A program made the position numbers and the translations under genes. Positions 55,720 through 63,904 of a stretch of 63,904 bases of DNA are shown here, in pieces; the first letter of the stretch is position 1, and the number at the start of each line of letters is the position of its first letter. Location of the stretch: NCBI RefSeq assembly GCF_004345725.1, contig NZ_SLXG01000017.1, positions 1 through 63,904 of the forward strand, written 5' to 3'. Source of the DNA: Crenobacter luteus (lineage in GTDB: Bacteria > Pseudomonadota > Gammaproteobacteria > Burkholderiales > Chromobacteriaceae). The notes beneath the pieces are model-generated. The model was not told the origin of the DNA, did no database searches, and saw nothing but the letters and a program-made list of their open reading frames with translations.

Positions 55720-56547
55720 CTAGCACGGCTGGCATTGCGGACAATAGCAGGAGCTGCGCTGCCCCTGACGGAGTTCGGCGATCGGCGCGCCGCAGCGCCG
55801 GCACGCCTCGCCGGCGCGTCCGTACACGTAGTAGCTCTGCTGGAAGTAGCCGGGCTGGCCGCGCGCGTCGACGAAGTCGCGGAGCGTGCTGCCGCCGGCC
55901 TCGATCGCGCGCGCGAGCACCGCCTTTACCGTCTCGGCCAACCTTTGGCAGTCCTCGCGCGTCAGCCGTCCGGCCGGGCGCGCCGGGTGGATGCCGGCGT
56001 GGAACAGCGCCTCGTTCGCGTAGATGTTGCCGACGCCGACCACCAGCGCGTTGTCCATCAGCGCCTGCTTGATCGCGACGCGCTTGTCGCGCGTCACCCG
56101 GTACAGATGGTCGCCGTCGAAGGCGTCCGACAGCGGCTCGGGGCCGAGCCTGGCGAGCAGCGGATGGTGCTCGGGCGCGCCCGGGTGCCACAGCCAGGCG
56201 CCGAAGCGGCGCGGGTCGCGGTAGCGCAACAGCGTCGGCGCCGCATTCGGCGGCGCGAGCAGCACGTCGACATGGTCGTGCTTGTCCGGCGGCGTGCCCG
56301 GCGGCACGAAGCGCAGGCTGCCCGACATGCCCAGGTGCACGATCAGCGTGCCGTGCGCGAAGCCGATCAGCAGGTATTTGGCGCGCCGCGTCACCGTCGC
56401 GACGGTCGCGCCCGCGAGCGCGGCGGACAGGTCCGGTACCGGCCAGCGCAGCGCCGCGCAGCGCACGGTGACCGCGTCGACGCGCGCGCCGATGAGCGTC
56501 GGCGCGACGCCGCGTTTGGTGGTTTCGACTTCGGGCAGTTCGGGCAT
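55720..56547 (-). CDS. mutM: Formamidopyrimidine-DNA glycosylase
   Basis: A 275-residue base-excision repair enzyme. The catalytic [10 protein letters not shown]-terminus is intact (P2, E3), K58-type lysine lies in RRAKYLL, and the C-terminal zinc finger has CRRC and CYCPQC. It removes 8-oxoguanine. It carries an exact uptake-like 12-mer at 55933. Divergent from the TPR-lolB-ispE operon. Confidence 0.95.
   Translation of the reverse strand: MPELPEVETTKRGVAPTLIGARVDAVTVRCAALRWPVPDLSAALAGATVATVTRRAKYLLIGFAHGTLIVHLGMSGSLRFVPPGTPPDKHDHVDVLLAPPNAAPTLLRYRDPRRFGAWLWHPGAPEHHPLLARLGPEPLSDAFDGDHLYRVTRDKRVAIKQALMDNALVVGVGNIYANEALFHAGIHPARPAGRLTREDCQRLAETVKAVLARAIEAGGSTLRDFVDARGQPGYFQQSYYVYGRAGEACRRCGAPIAELRQGQRSSCYCPQCQPC
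55933..55944 (-). repeat. Uptake-like 12-mer, copy 10
   Basis: Exact CTCGGCCAACCT followed by TT, in mutM. Confidence 0.7.
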
Positions 56548-56644
56548 GACGTGCGCGACCTCTTCGACCGCATGAATGGAATCGGCGTGATATTCTAGGG
56601 TCTATTCGTGCAGCACAACACGCGCCAGGCCCAAGGCTTCGACC

Positions 56645-58402
56645 ATGATCCGTCCGTTCCGCCCCCTTTTCCTGCTTCCCGTCGTCCTCCTGGCCGCCTG
56701 CGCCCAGCTGTCGGGACCCGCGCGCCCCGAGGTGGCGCCCGCGCCCGAAGCGCGGCTCGACGCCGCCGACGAGGCCCGGCGCGAGCGCGAGGCCGAGGAG
56801 GCGCGGCTGCCGAAGCTCGAGCTGACGCCGCCCATCGTCTACGGCGTGCTCGCCAGCGAGATCGGCGCGCAGCGCGGCCAGGTCGGCAACGCGGCGGCCA
56901 CCTACCTGGACCTGGCGCGCACGACGGCCGACCCGCGCCTGGCGCGCCGCGCCGCCGAGATGGCGCTGTTCGCCGGTCAGGTCGGCGTCGCCTCCGACGC
57001 GCTTGCGCTGTGGATCCGGCTCGACCCCGAGTCGCACGCCGCGCGCGAGCAGCTCTTCGTCGTGCTCCTGCGCGCCGGCAAGTTGGCCGAGGGCCGCCCG
57101 CTGATCGAGGAGGTGCTCGAGCGCGACCCGGCGCGCGCGCCGGCGGTATTCGTACAACTGGCGCGGCTGGCGACCCGCCAGGCCGACAAGCCCGGCACCT
57201 TCGCGCTGGTGCGCGCGCTGTCCGACCGCTTCCCCGCGTTGCCCGAGGCGCGCTTCGCGCTCTTGTCGGTCGCCGCCGAGGTCGACGACCAGGGCACCGT
57301 CGCCGCCGAGTTCGACAAGCTCGCGAAAATCGCGCCCAAGTGGGACCTGCCGGTCGCCTGGCAGACCGACCGCCTGCGCCGCACCGACATGGACGCCGCG
57401 CTCGCCTTCCTCAAGCGCGAGCTGGCGCGTCGCCCGGACGCCGGCGTCGAGCTGAAAATGGCCTACCCGCGCCTCCTGGTGTCGGCCAAGCGCTACGACG
57501 AGGCGCGCGAGGCCTTCGACGCGCTCTTGGCGCGCCATCCCGACGACCCCGAACTGCTGTACGCGAGCGGCCTGATGGCCTACCAGCTCAAGGACGCCGC
57601 CGCCGCCGAGAAACGCCTCGCCGAGGCGCTCAAGCGCGGCCACGCCGAGGCCGACTTCCTGCGCCTGACGCTCGGCCAACTGGCCGAGCAGCGCGGCGAC
57701 GCGGTGCTGGCCCAGGGCTACTACGAGTCGGTCGTCAGCGGCCAGAACAAGCTGCAGGCGCAGGTCCGGCTCGCCGCGCTCGAGGCCGAGGCCGGCCGGC
57801 TCGAGCCGGCGCTGGCGCGGCTCGAGGCGGTCGACGCCGCGAGCAACGACAAGATCGCGCTCGCGCAGAGCGCCTCGCAGCTGGCGCGCCAGTACAAGCG
57901 CCACGACCTCGCGCAGGGCGTGCTCGACCGCGCGCTCGCCGCCTACCCGAACACCCCCGAGCTGCTGTACGAGCGCGCGCTGGTCTTCGAGCTGCGCGGC
58001 GACTACGCGTGCGCCGAGCGCGACCTGCGCGCCTTCCTGGTCGAGAAGCCGGGCGACGCGGTCGGCGAGAACGCGCTCGGCTACCTCTTGGCCAACCGCA
58101 CGCAGCGCTTCAAGGAGGCGCAGGCGCTGATCGCGCGCGCGCTCAAGGCCGACCCGGACAACCCGACCATCCTCGACAGCATGGGCTGGGTGCTCTACCG
58201 GCGCGGCCAGCCGCGGGCGGCGCTACCCTTCCTCGAGCGCGCCTGGGCCGGCATGAAGGACGCCGAGATCGCCGCCCACCTCGGCGAGGTGCTGTGGCAG
58301 CTCGGTCGCGTCGACGACGCGCGCGCGCTGTGGGACGCCGGCCGGGAGGTCGACGCCGAGCACCCGGTGCTGCTGGACACCCTGAAACGATTCGCACGCT
58401 GA
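56645..58402 (+). CDS. TPR-repeat outer-membrane lipoprotein
   Basis: A 585-residue lipoprotein: signal peptide with lipobox LLAACAQ (Cys about residue 20), then tetratricopeptide helices along the whole length (for example LARTTADPRLARRAAEMALF near 96 and IARALKADPDNPTILDSMGW near 500). Similar TPR proteins precede lolB in beta-proteobacteria. Probably a periplasmic scaffold; partner unknown. The stop is 4 nt before lolB. Confidence 0.85.
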   Translation: MIRPFRPLFLLPVVLLAACAQLSGPARPEVAPAPEARLDAADEARREREAEEARLPKLELTPPIVYGVLASEIGAQRGQVGNAAATYLDLARTTADPRLARRAAEMALFAGQVGVASDALALWIRLDPESHAAREQLFVVLLRAGKLAEGRPLIEEVLERDPARAPAVFVQLARLATRQADKPGTFALVRALSDRFPALPEARFALLSVAAEVDDQGTVAAEFDKLAKIAPKWDLPVAWQTDRLRRTDMDAALAFLKRELARRPDAGVELKMAYPRLLVSAKRYDEAREAFDALLARHPDDPELLYASGLMAYQLKDAAAAEKRLAEALKRGHAEADFLRLTLGQLAEQRGDAVLAQGYYESVVSGQNKLQAQVRLAALEAEAGRLEPALARLEAVDAASNDKIALAQSASQLARQYKRHDLAQGVLDRALAAYPNTPELLYERALVFELRGDYACAERDLRAFLVEKPGDAVGENALGYLLANRTQRFKEAQALIARALKADPDNPTILDSMGWVLYRRGQPRAALPFLERAWAGMKDAEIAAHLGEVLWQLGRVDDARALWDAGREVDAEHPVLLDTLKRFAR

Positions 58403-58406
58403 CCCT

Positions 58407-58964
58407 ATGCCGATCACCGCCTTTCGTCGCCTAGCCGCCTGCGCCGCCGCCCTGTTGCTGGCGGCCTGCGCGACGCCCGAACGCCCCTTCGTGCCCGGCC
58501 CCGCGTCGGTGCAGCTGAGCCCGGTCGACGCGCCGTTCTCGGCGGCCGGCCGCATCGCGGTCAACGCCGACGGGCGCGGCCACTACGGCAATTTCGAGTG
58601 GCGGCACGCGCCCGACCGCGACGAGCTGTCCATCCTGTCGCCGGTCGGCAGCACCGTCGCGCGGCTGACGCGCGACGGGGACGGCGTCGCGCTCGAGGCC
58701 GACGGCAAGACCCACCGCGCACCCGACGTCGAGACGCTGACCGAGGAGACGCTCGGCTATCCGCTGCCGCTGGAAAACCTCGTCTGGTGGATACGCGGCC
58801 TGCCGGCGCCCGATGAGCCGGCCGAGCGCGTCGACGGCGGCATCGCGCAGCAGGGCTGGCGCATCCGCTTCGTCGCCGACGAGGGCGGCTCGCCGGTGCC
58901 GCGCCGCGTCGAGATGGTGCGCGACGGCCTGTCGATCAGGCTCGTCACCCATCGCTGGCAATAA
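58407..58964 (+). CDS. lolB: Outer-membrane lipoprotein receptor LolB
   Basis: A 185-residue lipoprotein (lipobox LLLAACAT, Cys near residue 21) with the LolB fold: SAAGRIAVNADGRGHYGNFEWRH (split strands) and the conserved YPLPLENLVWWIRGLPAP. It accepts lipoproteins from LolA and inserts them in the outer membrane. In an operon with the TPR gene and ispE, the common beta-proteobacterial order. Confidence 0.92.
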   Translation: MPITAFRRLAACAAALLLAACATPERPFVPGPASVQLSPVDAPFSAAGRIAVNADGRGHYGNFEWRHAPDRDELSILSPVGSTVARLTRDGDGVALEADGKTHRAPDVETLTEETLGYPLPLENLVWWIRGLPAPDEPAERVDGGIAQQGWRIRFVADEGGSPVPRRVEMVRDGLSIRLVTHRWQ

Positions 58965-58982
58965 CCCCGCGGCCGGGCAGGG

Positions 58983-58994
58983 CTCGGCCAACCT
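58983..58994 (-). repeat. Uptake-like 12-mer, copy 11
   Basis: Exact CTCGGCCAACCT followed by TT, in the 58-nt gap between lolB and ispE. Confidence 0.7.
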
Positions 58995-59022
58995 TTTCCC
59001 CGGCGCGCGCCGGGTCCGGACC

Positions 59023-59865
59023 ATGACGTACGATTTCCAAGCCTTTCCCGCCCCGGCCAAGCTGAACCTGATGCTCAAGGTGGTCGGCCGCCGCCCCGAC
59101 GGCTACCACCTGCTCGAAACCGTGTTCCGCTTCATCGATTTTTGCGACACGGTCGAGATCGCCGTCACCGACGACGGCGTCGTCGAACTCGTCAACCCGA
59201 TCCCCGGCGTCGCGCCCGAGAGCGACCTGACGGTGCGCGCGGCGCGCGCGCTGCAGGCGGCCAGCGGCAGCAAGCAGGGTGCGCGCATCCGGCTCGCCAA
59301 GCGCATCCCGATGGGCGGCGGCCTCGGCGGCGGCAGCTCAGACGCGGCGACGGTGCTGTTGGCGCTCAACCGCCTGTGGGGCACGCGGTTCTCGCGCGAA
59401 CGCCTGATGGAACTGGGGCTCGCGCTCGGCGCCGACGTGCCGGTTTTCGTGTTCGGCCGCAACGCGTTCGCGACCGGCGTCGGCGAGGAATTGACCGCGC
59501 TTGAGCTGCCCGAGGCGTGGTACGTGGTGATCCATCCGGGGGTGCACGTGCCGACCGCGAAAATTTTTTCGTCGCCCCTGTTGACACGCGATAGCAAGCC
59601 CAGCATAATGCGAACCCTCGAAACAACGCAGCAACGACGAAACGACCTGCAAGCGGCAGTTTCGGCGGAGTTCAAAGAAGTTGACAGCGCGATACGGGAT
59701 CTAGCAAAATACGGCCCTGCGCTGATGACAGGCTCCGGAAGTTGTGTGTTTCTCGAGTGCGAGTCGCAAGACCAGGCAAATACAGTATTCAGGGCCGTGT
59801 CGGAAAAATACGACGGGTTTGTGGCAAAGGGGCTGGCAAGCCACCCGATGTTCGACAAGGCCTGA
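59023..59865 (+). CDS. ispE: 4-diphosphocytidyl-2-C-methyl-D-erythritol kinase
   Basis: A 280-residue GHMP kinase of the MEP isoprenoid pathway. Motifs: PAPAKLNLMLKVVGRRPDGYH at the start (split), the ATP loop PMGGGLGGGSSDAA near residue 95, and MTGSGSCVF near 243. The last 100 codons (from about 59560) have clearly lower GC and different codons (AAA, GCA, TTT, ATA) from the first part. A consensus-like promoter lies in this part. tRNA-Gln follows 10 nt after the stop. Confidence 0.94.
   Translation: MTYDFQAFPAPAKLNLMLKVVGRRPDGYHLLETVFRFIDFCDTVEIAVTDDGVVELVNPIPGVAPESDLTVRAARALQAASGSKQGARIRLAKRIPMGGGLGGGSSDAATVLLALNRLWGTRFSRERLMELGLALGADVPVFVFGRNAFATGVGEELTALELPEAWYVVIHPGVHVPTAKIFSSPLLTRDSKPSIMRTLETTQQRRNDLQAAVSAEFKEVDSAIRDLAKYGPALMTGSGSCVFLECESQDQANTVFRAVSEKYDGFVAKGLASHPMFDKA
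59581..59609 (+). promoter_or_regulatory. Strong promoter inside ispE
   Basis: TTGACA (59581-59586), 17-nt spacer, CATAAT (59604-59609): near-perfect sigma-70 promoter reading towards tRNA-Gln and prs. E. coli prs is also served by a promoter within its upstream ispE region. Confidence 0.7.
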
Positions 59866-59875
59866 CAAGGTTTAC

Positions 59876-59950
59876 TGGGGAGTCGCCAAGTGGTAAGGCA
59901 CCGGATTTTGATTCCGGCATTCGTAGGTTCGATCCCTACCTCCCCAGCCA
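59876..59950 (+). tRNA. tRNA-Gln (anticodon TTG)
   Basis: A 75-nt cloverleaf: acceptor TGGGGAG with CTCCCCA, anticodon loop TTTTGAT, T-arm GTAGGTTCGATCCCTAC and encoded CCA. It sits between ispE and prs as in many beta- and gamma-proteobacteria. Confidence 0.95.
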
Positions 59951-59961
59951 ATAATTCAAGA

Positions 59962-59995
59962 AAGCGTGTAAGCTCACCCCTTACACGCTTTTTTT
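59962..59995 (+). terminator. Terminator between tRNA-Gln and prs
   Basis: AAGCGTGTAAG pairs with CTTACACGCTT around a 7-nt loop, with seven U residues. It ends 27 nt before the prs ATG, and no promoter is visible between it and prs. Confidence 0.8.
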
Positions 59996-60021
59996 CATTG
60001 TTTTCTTCCAAGGCAATCGTT

Positions 60022-61005
60022 ATGGCGGCTTACGACAGCTTGATGGTCTTCACCGGGACGGCCAACCCCGACCTCGCACAAAACGTGGTCAAACACCTCG
60101 ATATTTCGCTGGGGCGCGCCGACGTCGGCCGCTTCTCCGACGGCGAGGTGGCGGTGGAGCTCCTGGAGAACGTGCGCGGTCGCGACGTGTTCATCCTGCA
60201 GTCGACCTGTAACCCGACCAACGACAACCTGATGGAAATCCTGACCATGGCCGACGCGCTCAAGCGCGCCTCGGCCGGCCGGATCACCGCCGCGATTCCC
60301 TACTTCGGCTACGCCCGCCAGGACCGCCGCCCGCGTTCGGCGCGCGTGCCGATCTCGGCCAAGCTGGTGGCCAATATGCTGGCGACCGCCGGCATCGACC
60401 GCGTGCTGACCGTCGACCTGCACGCCGACCAGATCCAGGGCTTCTTCGACATCCCGGTCGACAACGTCTACGCGACGCCGGTGCTGCTGAAGGACATCGT
60501 CGCGCAGCGCTTCGAAGACCTGATCGTGGTCAGCCCGGACGTCGGCGGCGTGGTGCGCGCGCGCGCCACCGCCAAGGCGCTGAACACCGACCTGGCGATC
60601 ATCGACAAGCGCCGTCCGAAGGCCAACGTCGCCGAGGTGATGAACATCATCGGCGACGTGTCGGGCCGTACCTGCCTGATCGTCGACGACATGATCGACA
60701 CCGCCAACACGCTGTGCAAGGCCGCTTCCGCGCTGAAAGAGCGCGGCGCCGAGCGCGTGTACGCCTACGCCACCCACGCGGTGTTCTCGGGCCAGGCGGT
60801 CGACCGCATCAACAATTCCGACATCGACCAAGTCGTTGTGACCGACACCATCCCGCTGTCGGCGCAGGCCAAGGCCAGCAGCCGCATCCGCCAGGTGTCG
60901 ATCGGCGGCCTGATCGCCGAGACGCTGCGTCGCATCAACAACGAAGAGTCGGTGTCCTACCTCTTCAACGAGGAACTGGTTTCGGCGGGCTCCGTCCTGC
61001 CGTAA
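60022..61005 (+). CDS. prs: Ribose-phosphate pyrophosphokinase
   Basis: A 327-residue PRPP synthase. The flexible ATP-binding loop FGYARQDRR (near residue 94), the ribose-phosphate loop DDMIDTANT with metal-binding aspartates (near 222), and [11 protein letters not shown] are all present. It makes PRPP for purines, pyrimidines, His, Trp and NAD. The start is 27 nt after a terminator hairpin, so expression depends on readthrough from the ispE/tRNA promoters or an unseen promoter. Confidence 0.96.
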   Translation: MAAYDSLMVFTGTANPDLAQNVVKHLDISLGRADVGRFSDGEVAVELLENVRGRDVFILQSTCNPTNDNLMEILTMADALKRASAGRITAAIPYFGYARQDRRPRSARVPISAKLVANMLATAGIDRVLTVDLHADQIQGFFDIPVDNVYATPVLLKDIVAQRFEDLIVVSPDVGGVVRARATAKALNTDLAIIDKRRPKANVAEVMNIIGDVSGRTCLIVDDMIDTANTLCKAASALKERGAERVYAYATHAVFSGQAVDRINNSDIDQVVVTDTIPLSAQAKASSRIRQVSIGGLIAETLRRINNEESVSYLFNEELVSAGSVLP

Positions 61006-61061
61006 ACGGTACGGCCGCTGGTCGCGGCGGCCGTGCTGTCCTTAATCTACTGGAGCAAAAC

Positions 61062-61649
61062 ATGTCCTACGAACTGATCGCCGCCAAGCGCGTTGAACAA
61101 GGTACGGGTGCGAGCCGCCGCCTGCGCCGCGCTGGCAAGCTGCCGGCCGTCGTCTACGGTGCCGGCAAAGACGCCGAAGCCGTGGTGCTCGAGCACAACC
61201 CGGTGTTCTACGCGCTCAAAGACGAAGCGTTCCACACCTCGGTGCTGGAGCTGGTCGTCGACGGCGACAAGCAACAGGTGCTGGTGCGTGACTACCAGAT
61301 GCACCCGTTCAAGCAGCAAGTGCTGCACATCGACTTCCAGCGCGTGAACGCGAACGAGAAGATCCACGTGCGCGTGCCGCTGCACTTCGTCGGCGCCGAG
61401 GTGTCGCCCGCCGTCAAGCTGCACGGCGGCAAGGTGGCCTACATCGCCAACAGCGTCGACGTCAGCGCGCTGCCTGGTCAACTGCCGAAGTTCATCGAAG
61501 TCGACCTGTCGAACGCCGTCGGCGGCCAGAACGTCCGCGCGTCCGATCTGAAGCTGCCGGAAGGCGTCGAGCTGGTGGCCCTGGGCCGTGGCGACAACGC
61601 CACCCTGGTGACGATCTCGGGCAAGGCGCCGGAAGCCGCCGCCGAGTAA
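61062..61649 (+). CDS. rplY: 50S ribosomal protein L25/general stress protein Ctc
   Basis: A 195-residue long-form L25 (CTC type): N-terminal 5S rRNA-binding domain (GTGASRRLRRAGKLPAVVYG near residues 15-35) and the C-terminal Ctc domain. GGAGCAAAAC lies before the ATG. It follows prs after 56 nt, and a terminator follows it. Confidence 0.95.
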   Translation: MSYELIAAKRVEQGTGASRRLRRAGKLPAVVYGAGKDAEAVVLEHNPVFYALKDEAFHTSVLELVVDGDKQQVLVRDYQMHPFKQQVLHIDFQRVNANEKIHVRVPLHFVGAEVSPAVKLHGGKVAYIANSVDVSALPGQLPKFIEVDLSNAVGGQNVRASDLKLPEGVELVALGRGDNATLVTISGKAPEAAAE

Positions 61650-61670
61650 TCCCCGGCCATTGCGAGACCG

Positions 61671-61707
61671 GCCCGCTGCGAACCTTCCGGCTCGCGGCGG
61701 GCTTTTT
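61671..61707 (+). terminator. rplY terminator
   Basis: GCCCGC-TGCGA and TCGCG-GCGGGC close on a 10-nt loop, with five U residues, 21 nt after the stop. Confidence 0.75.
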
Positions 61708-61727
61708 CATTGCAAAAAGGAACAGGC

Positions 61728-62309
61728 ATGAGCGAGATCCGTCTGGTGGTCGGGCTCGGGAACCCGGGGCCGGAGTACGAGAAGACCCGTCACAACGCCG
61801 GCTTCTGGCTGGTCGACGAGCTGGCCTGGCAACTGAAAGCCAGCTTCGCGCCCGAGGCGAAGTTCTTCGGCGAGGTCGCGCGCGCGCGCCACCCGGCCGG
61901 CGGCGAGTTGTGGCTGTTGAAGCCCGCCACCTACATGAACCTGTCCGGCCAGTCGGTCGGCGCGCTGGCGCGCTTTTACAAGATCGCGCCGGAGCAGACG
62001 CTGGTCGTGCACGACGAGCTCGACCTCGCGCCGGGCGTCGCGCGCTTCAAGCAGGGCGGCGGCCACGGCGGCCACAACGGCCTCAAGGACATCGTCGCCA
62101 AGTGCGGCGGGCCGAATTTCTGGCGTCTGCGCCTCGGCATCGGCCACCCGGGCGACCGCAACGAGGTCGCCAACTTCGTGCTCAAGAAGGCGCGCGGCGA
62201 GGAGCAGGCGCTGATCGACGACGCGATCGCCGCGTCGCTCCAGGTGATGCCCGCCGCGCTGGCCGGAGACTTTCCTGCCGCGATGAAGGCGCTGCACACC
62301 GCGCGCTAG
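61728..62309 (+). CDS. pth: Peptidyl-tRNA hydrolase
   Basis: A 193-residue enzyme that recycles stalled peptidyl-tRNA. The catalytic histidine is in KTRHNAGF (near residue 22), with N in MNLSGQSVG and D in [18 protein letters not shown] precedes the ATG at 61728. Position between rplY and ychF is the conserved order. Confidence 0.96.
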   Translation: MSEIRLVVGLGNPGPEYEKTRHNAGFWLVDELAWQLKASFAPEAKFFGEVARARHPAGGELWLLKPATYMNLSGQSVGALARFYKIAPEQTLVVHDELDLAPGVARFKQGGGHGGHNGLKDIVAKCGGPNFWRLRLGIGHPGDRNEVANFVLKKARGEEQALIDDAIAASLQVMPAALAGDFPAAMKALHTAR

Positions 62310-62397
62310 GGCTCGGCCGACGTGTCGGCTAAGTCGTGCTAAAATAACGCTTTTTTCGTGCGCCGCCCGTTCCGGGGCGGCTCGTCAAAGGAAGACC

Positions 62398-63489
62398 ATG
62401 AGCCTCAAATGCGGCATCGTCGGCCTGCCGAACGTCGGCAAGTCGACCCTGTTCAACGCGTTGACCCGCGCCGGCATCGAAGCCGCCAACTATCCGTTCT
62501 GCACCATCGAGCCCAACGTCGGCATCGTCGAGGTGCCGGACCCGCGCCTCGCGCAGTTGGCCGAGCTGATCAAGCCGCAGAAGGTGCAGCCGGCCATCGT
62601 CGAGTTCGTCGACATCGCCGGCCTGGTGGCGGGCGCCTCCAAGGGCGAGGGCCTTGGCAACCAGTTCCTCGCCAACATCCGCGAGACCGACGCCATCGTC
62701 AACGTCGTGCGCTGCTTCGACGACGACAACGTCGTGCACGTCGCAGGCCGCGTCGACCCGGTCGCCGACATCGAAACCATCGGCACCGAACTGGCGCTCG
62801 CCGACCTCGCCACCGTCGAGAAGGCGATCGCCCGCGACGGCAAGAAGGCCAAGTCGGGCGACAAGGAGGCGATCCGCCTCGTCGCCGTGCTCGAGAAGGT
62901 GCGCGCCCACCTCGACCAGGGCCTGCCGGCGCGTTCGCTTGGCCTCGACGCCGACGAAGTCGCGCTGCTGAAACCGTTCTGTCTGCTGACGATCAAGCCG
63001 GCGATGTACGTCGCCAACGTCGCCGAGGACGGCTTCGACAACAACCCGCACCTCGACCGCCTCAAGGCGCTGGCCGACAAGGAAGGCGCACCGGTCGTCG
63101 CGCTGTGCGCGGCGATCGAATCGGAGATCGTCGAGCTCGACGACGCCGACAAGGCCGAGTTCCTCGCCGAGATGGGCCTTGAGGAGCCGGGCCTGAACCG
63201 CCTGATCCGCGCCGCCTACAAGCTCCTCGGCCTGCAGACCTACTTCACCGCCGGCGTGAAGGAAGTGCGCGCCTGGACCATCCACGTCGGCGACACCGCG
63301 CCGCAGGCGGCCGGCGTGATCCACACCGACTTCGAACGCGGCTTTATTCGCGCCCAGACCATCGCCTTCGACGACTTCATCGCCTGCGGCGGCGAGGCCA
63401 AGGCGAAGGAAGCCGGCAAGATGCGTGCGGAAGGCAAGGAATACGTCGTGCAGGATGGCGACGTAATGAACTTCCTGTTCAACGTCTGA
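62398..63489 (+). CDS. ychF: Redox-responsive GTPase/ATPase YchF
   Basis: A 363-residue Obg-family P-loop ATPase with GLPNVGKST (residues 8-16), [16 protein letters not shown] switch II near 69, the NxxE-type specificity motif variant, and the C-terminal TGS domain. It binds ribosomes and modulates stress response. AAGGAAGACC precedes the ATG. Upstream, GCTAAAATAAC at about 62338 may contain its -10. Confidence 0.95.
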   Translation: MSLKCGIVGLPNVGKSTLFNALTRAGIEAANYPFCTIEPNVGIVEVPDPRLAQLAELIKPQKVQPAIVEFVDIAGLVAGASKGEGLGNQFLANIRETDAIVNVVRCFDDDNVVHVAGRVDPVADIETIGTELALADLATVEKAIARDGKKAKSGDKEAIRLVAVLEKVRAHLDQGLPARSLGLDADEVALLKPFCLLTIKPAMYVANVAEDGFDNNPHLDRLKALADKEGAPVVALCAAIESEIVELDDADKAEFLAEMGLEEPGLNRLIRAAYKLLGLQTYFTAGVKEVRAWTIHVGDTAPQAAGVIHTDFERGFIRAQTIAFDDFIACGGEAKAKEAGKMRAEGKEYVVQDGDVMNFLFNV

Positions 63490-63545
63490 GTCGCCAAGCC
63501 GTTTTCCTGATGTTTCATGAAACACCAGGAAAGCATGAAAACCTC

Positions 63546-63575
63546 AATAAAACCGCGCAGTTGCGCGGTTTTATT
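63546..63575. terminator. ychF terminator, bidirectional
   Basis: AATAAAACCGCGCA pairs perfectly with TGCGCGGTTTTATT across GT, 57 nt after the ychF stop. Confidence 0.85.
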
Positions 63576-63644
63576 GTTTCATAGCGCTGCTTCAAGTTTC
63601 CCGAGCAGTCAATGCATGCCTGAGTACGCTAGCGAGTACAGCTC

Positions 63645-63674
63645 TTGGAGTATGTGCGAATAAGTGAGTATAGT
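63645..63674 (+). promoter_or_regulatory. Promoter region of the right-hand integrase
   Basis: TTGGAG (63645-63650) and TATAGT (63669-63674) are 18 nt apart. GAGTA(C/T) occurs four times at 63622, 63634, 63648 and 63666 and may form an operator. Confidence 0.5.
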
Positions 63675-63705
63675 GCCGCTGTCGCCATGACAAGGAGTCA
63701 GCCAC

Positions 63706-63904
63706 ATGCTTACCGACACGCACTGCCGCAACGCCAAGCCCAGGGAAAAGCTCTACCGCTTGAATGACCAGCGCGGGCTCTACCTCGAAGTCAAGCCCAA
63801 CGGAGTCAAGGCTTGGCGATACCGCTTCACACTGAATGGCAAGGCCAGCATGTTTGCGCTTGGCGAATACCCTGCTGGCCTTGCCATTCAGTGTGAAGCG
63901 GTAT
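63706..63904 (+). CDS. P4-type tyrosine integrase, N-terminal fragment
   Basis: About 55 codons encode the arm-binding N-terminus of a P4-type integrase: LTDTHCRNAKPREKLYRL, then GLYLEVKPNGVKAWRYRF and ALGEYP. It starts with AAGGAG 9 nt upstream of the ATG at 63706. Beyond ALGEYP (about 63871) the sequence is the reverse complement of what precedes it, so the last 10 residues are not real protein. It differs from the integrase at 8227-9465. No tRNA lies nearby upstream, so a second element starts here. Confidence 0.8.
   Translation, partial: MLTDTHCRNAKPREKLYRLNDQRGLYLEVKPNGVKAWRYRFTLNGKASMFALGEYPAGLAIQCEAV
63819..63904. repeat. Perfect 32-bp fold-back at the window end
   Basis: 63819-63850 and 63873-63904 are exact reverse complements with a 22-nt loop inside integrase coding sequence; the right arm ends with the last base of the window. 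This is the pattern of a chimeric fold-back at a contig end rather than biology. Confidence 0.75.

Overview
The window is a stretch of very GC-rich (about 70% by eye) beta-proteobacterial chromosome. The housekeeping gene order (lolB, ispE, tRNA-Gln, prs, rplY, pth, ychF; rplU, rpmA, obg), a two-haem cytochrome c5 and a RegB/RegA pair suggest Neisseriales, probably a Chromobacteriaceae-like genus; the genus is inference. Both ends lie in mobile DNA. The left end is the terminus of an insertion sequence. The right end is a truncated integrase gene that runs into a 32-bp perfect fold-back, which looks like an assembly artefact.

Positions 1-9643 are a P4-like integrated element next to tRNA-Arg(CCT). 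It has a P4-type tyrosine integrase, two AlpA-like regulators, a Rha-type fragment, a PemK toxin, a run of small overlapping genes, a Zn-finger/TOPRIM primase coupled to a DUF927 helicase, an origin-like region, two small genes and a higBA toxin-antitoxin module with its own operator-promoter. No structural phage genes are present. The origin-like region holds two homologous cassettes whose short repeats differ consistently: GGGAAC in one and GGAAAC in the other. A 90-bp MITE-like element shares terminal repeats with the insertion sequence at the window edge.

9644-21800 is core genome: ispB, rplU-rpmA-obg, an EamA exporter, a carboxymuconolactone decarboxylase-like gene, tpx, MOSC and gamma-carbonic anhydrase genes, prlC, gdhA and xthA. 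21770-31094 is an envelope-modification and signalling block. It holds eptA-pap2, a glycosyltransferase with an LpxH-like hydrolase, a PepSY / cytochrome b / PmrA-like / PmrB-like operon, and then a RegB-RegA redox pair. Two promoters in this block, those of eptA and PepSY, share a CTTAAG-type direct repeat exactly 10 nt upstream of the -10, so the response regulator probably controls both.

31200-49345 holds a TorF-like porin, oxidoreductases, a LysR regulator and the RecBCD genes. recC-recB is separated from recD by a polyphosphate:AMP phosphotransferase and a solute-binding protein. Downstream of a Nudix gene lies a convincing small-RNA gene at about 50372-50483, with an FNR-type box centred near -41 and a strong intrinsic terminator. 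50880-63489 holds tRNA-Arg(CCG), cytochrome c5, rep, apaH, plsC, mutM, a TPR lipoprotein, lolB, ispE, tRNA-Gln, prs, rplY, pth and ychF.

The most unusual genome-scale signal is a 12-mer, AGGTTGGCCGAG. It occurs exactly 11 times outside the integrated element and not once inside it, with many near matches. It is densest in recC-recB and is also found as inverted pairs next to terminators. This is the behaviour of a DNA uptake sequence, but the sequence does not match any uptake-sequence dialect I know.
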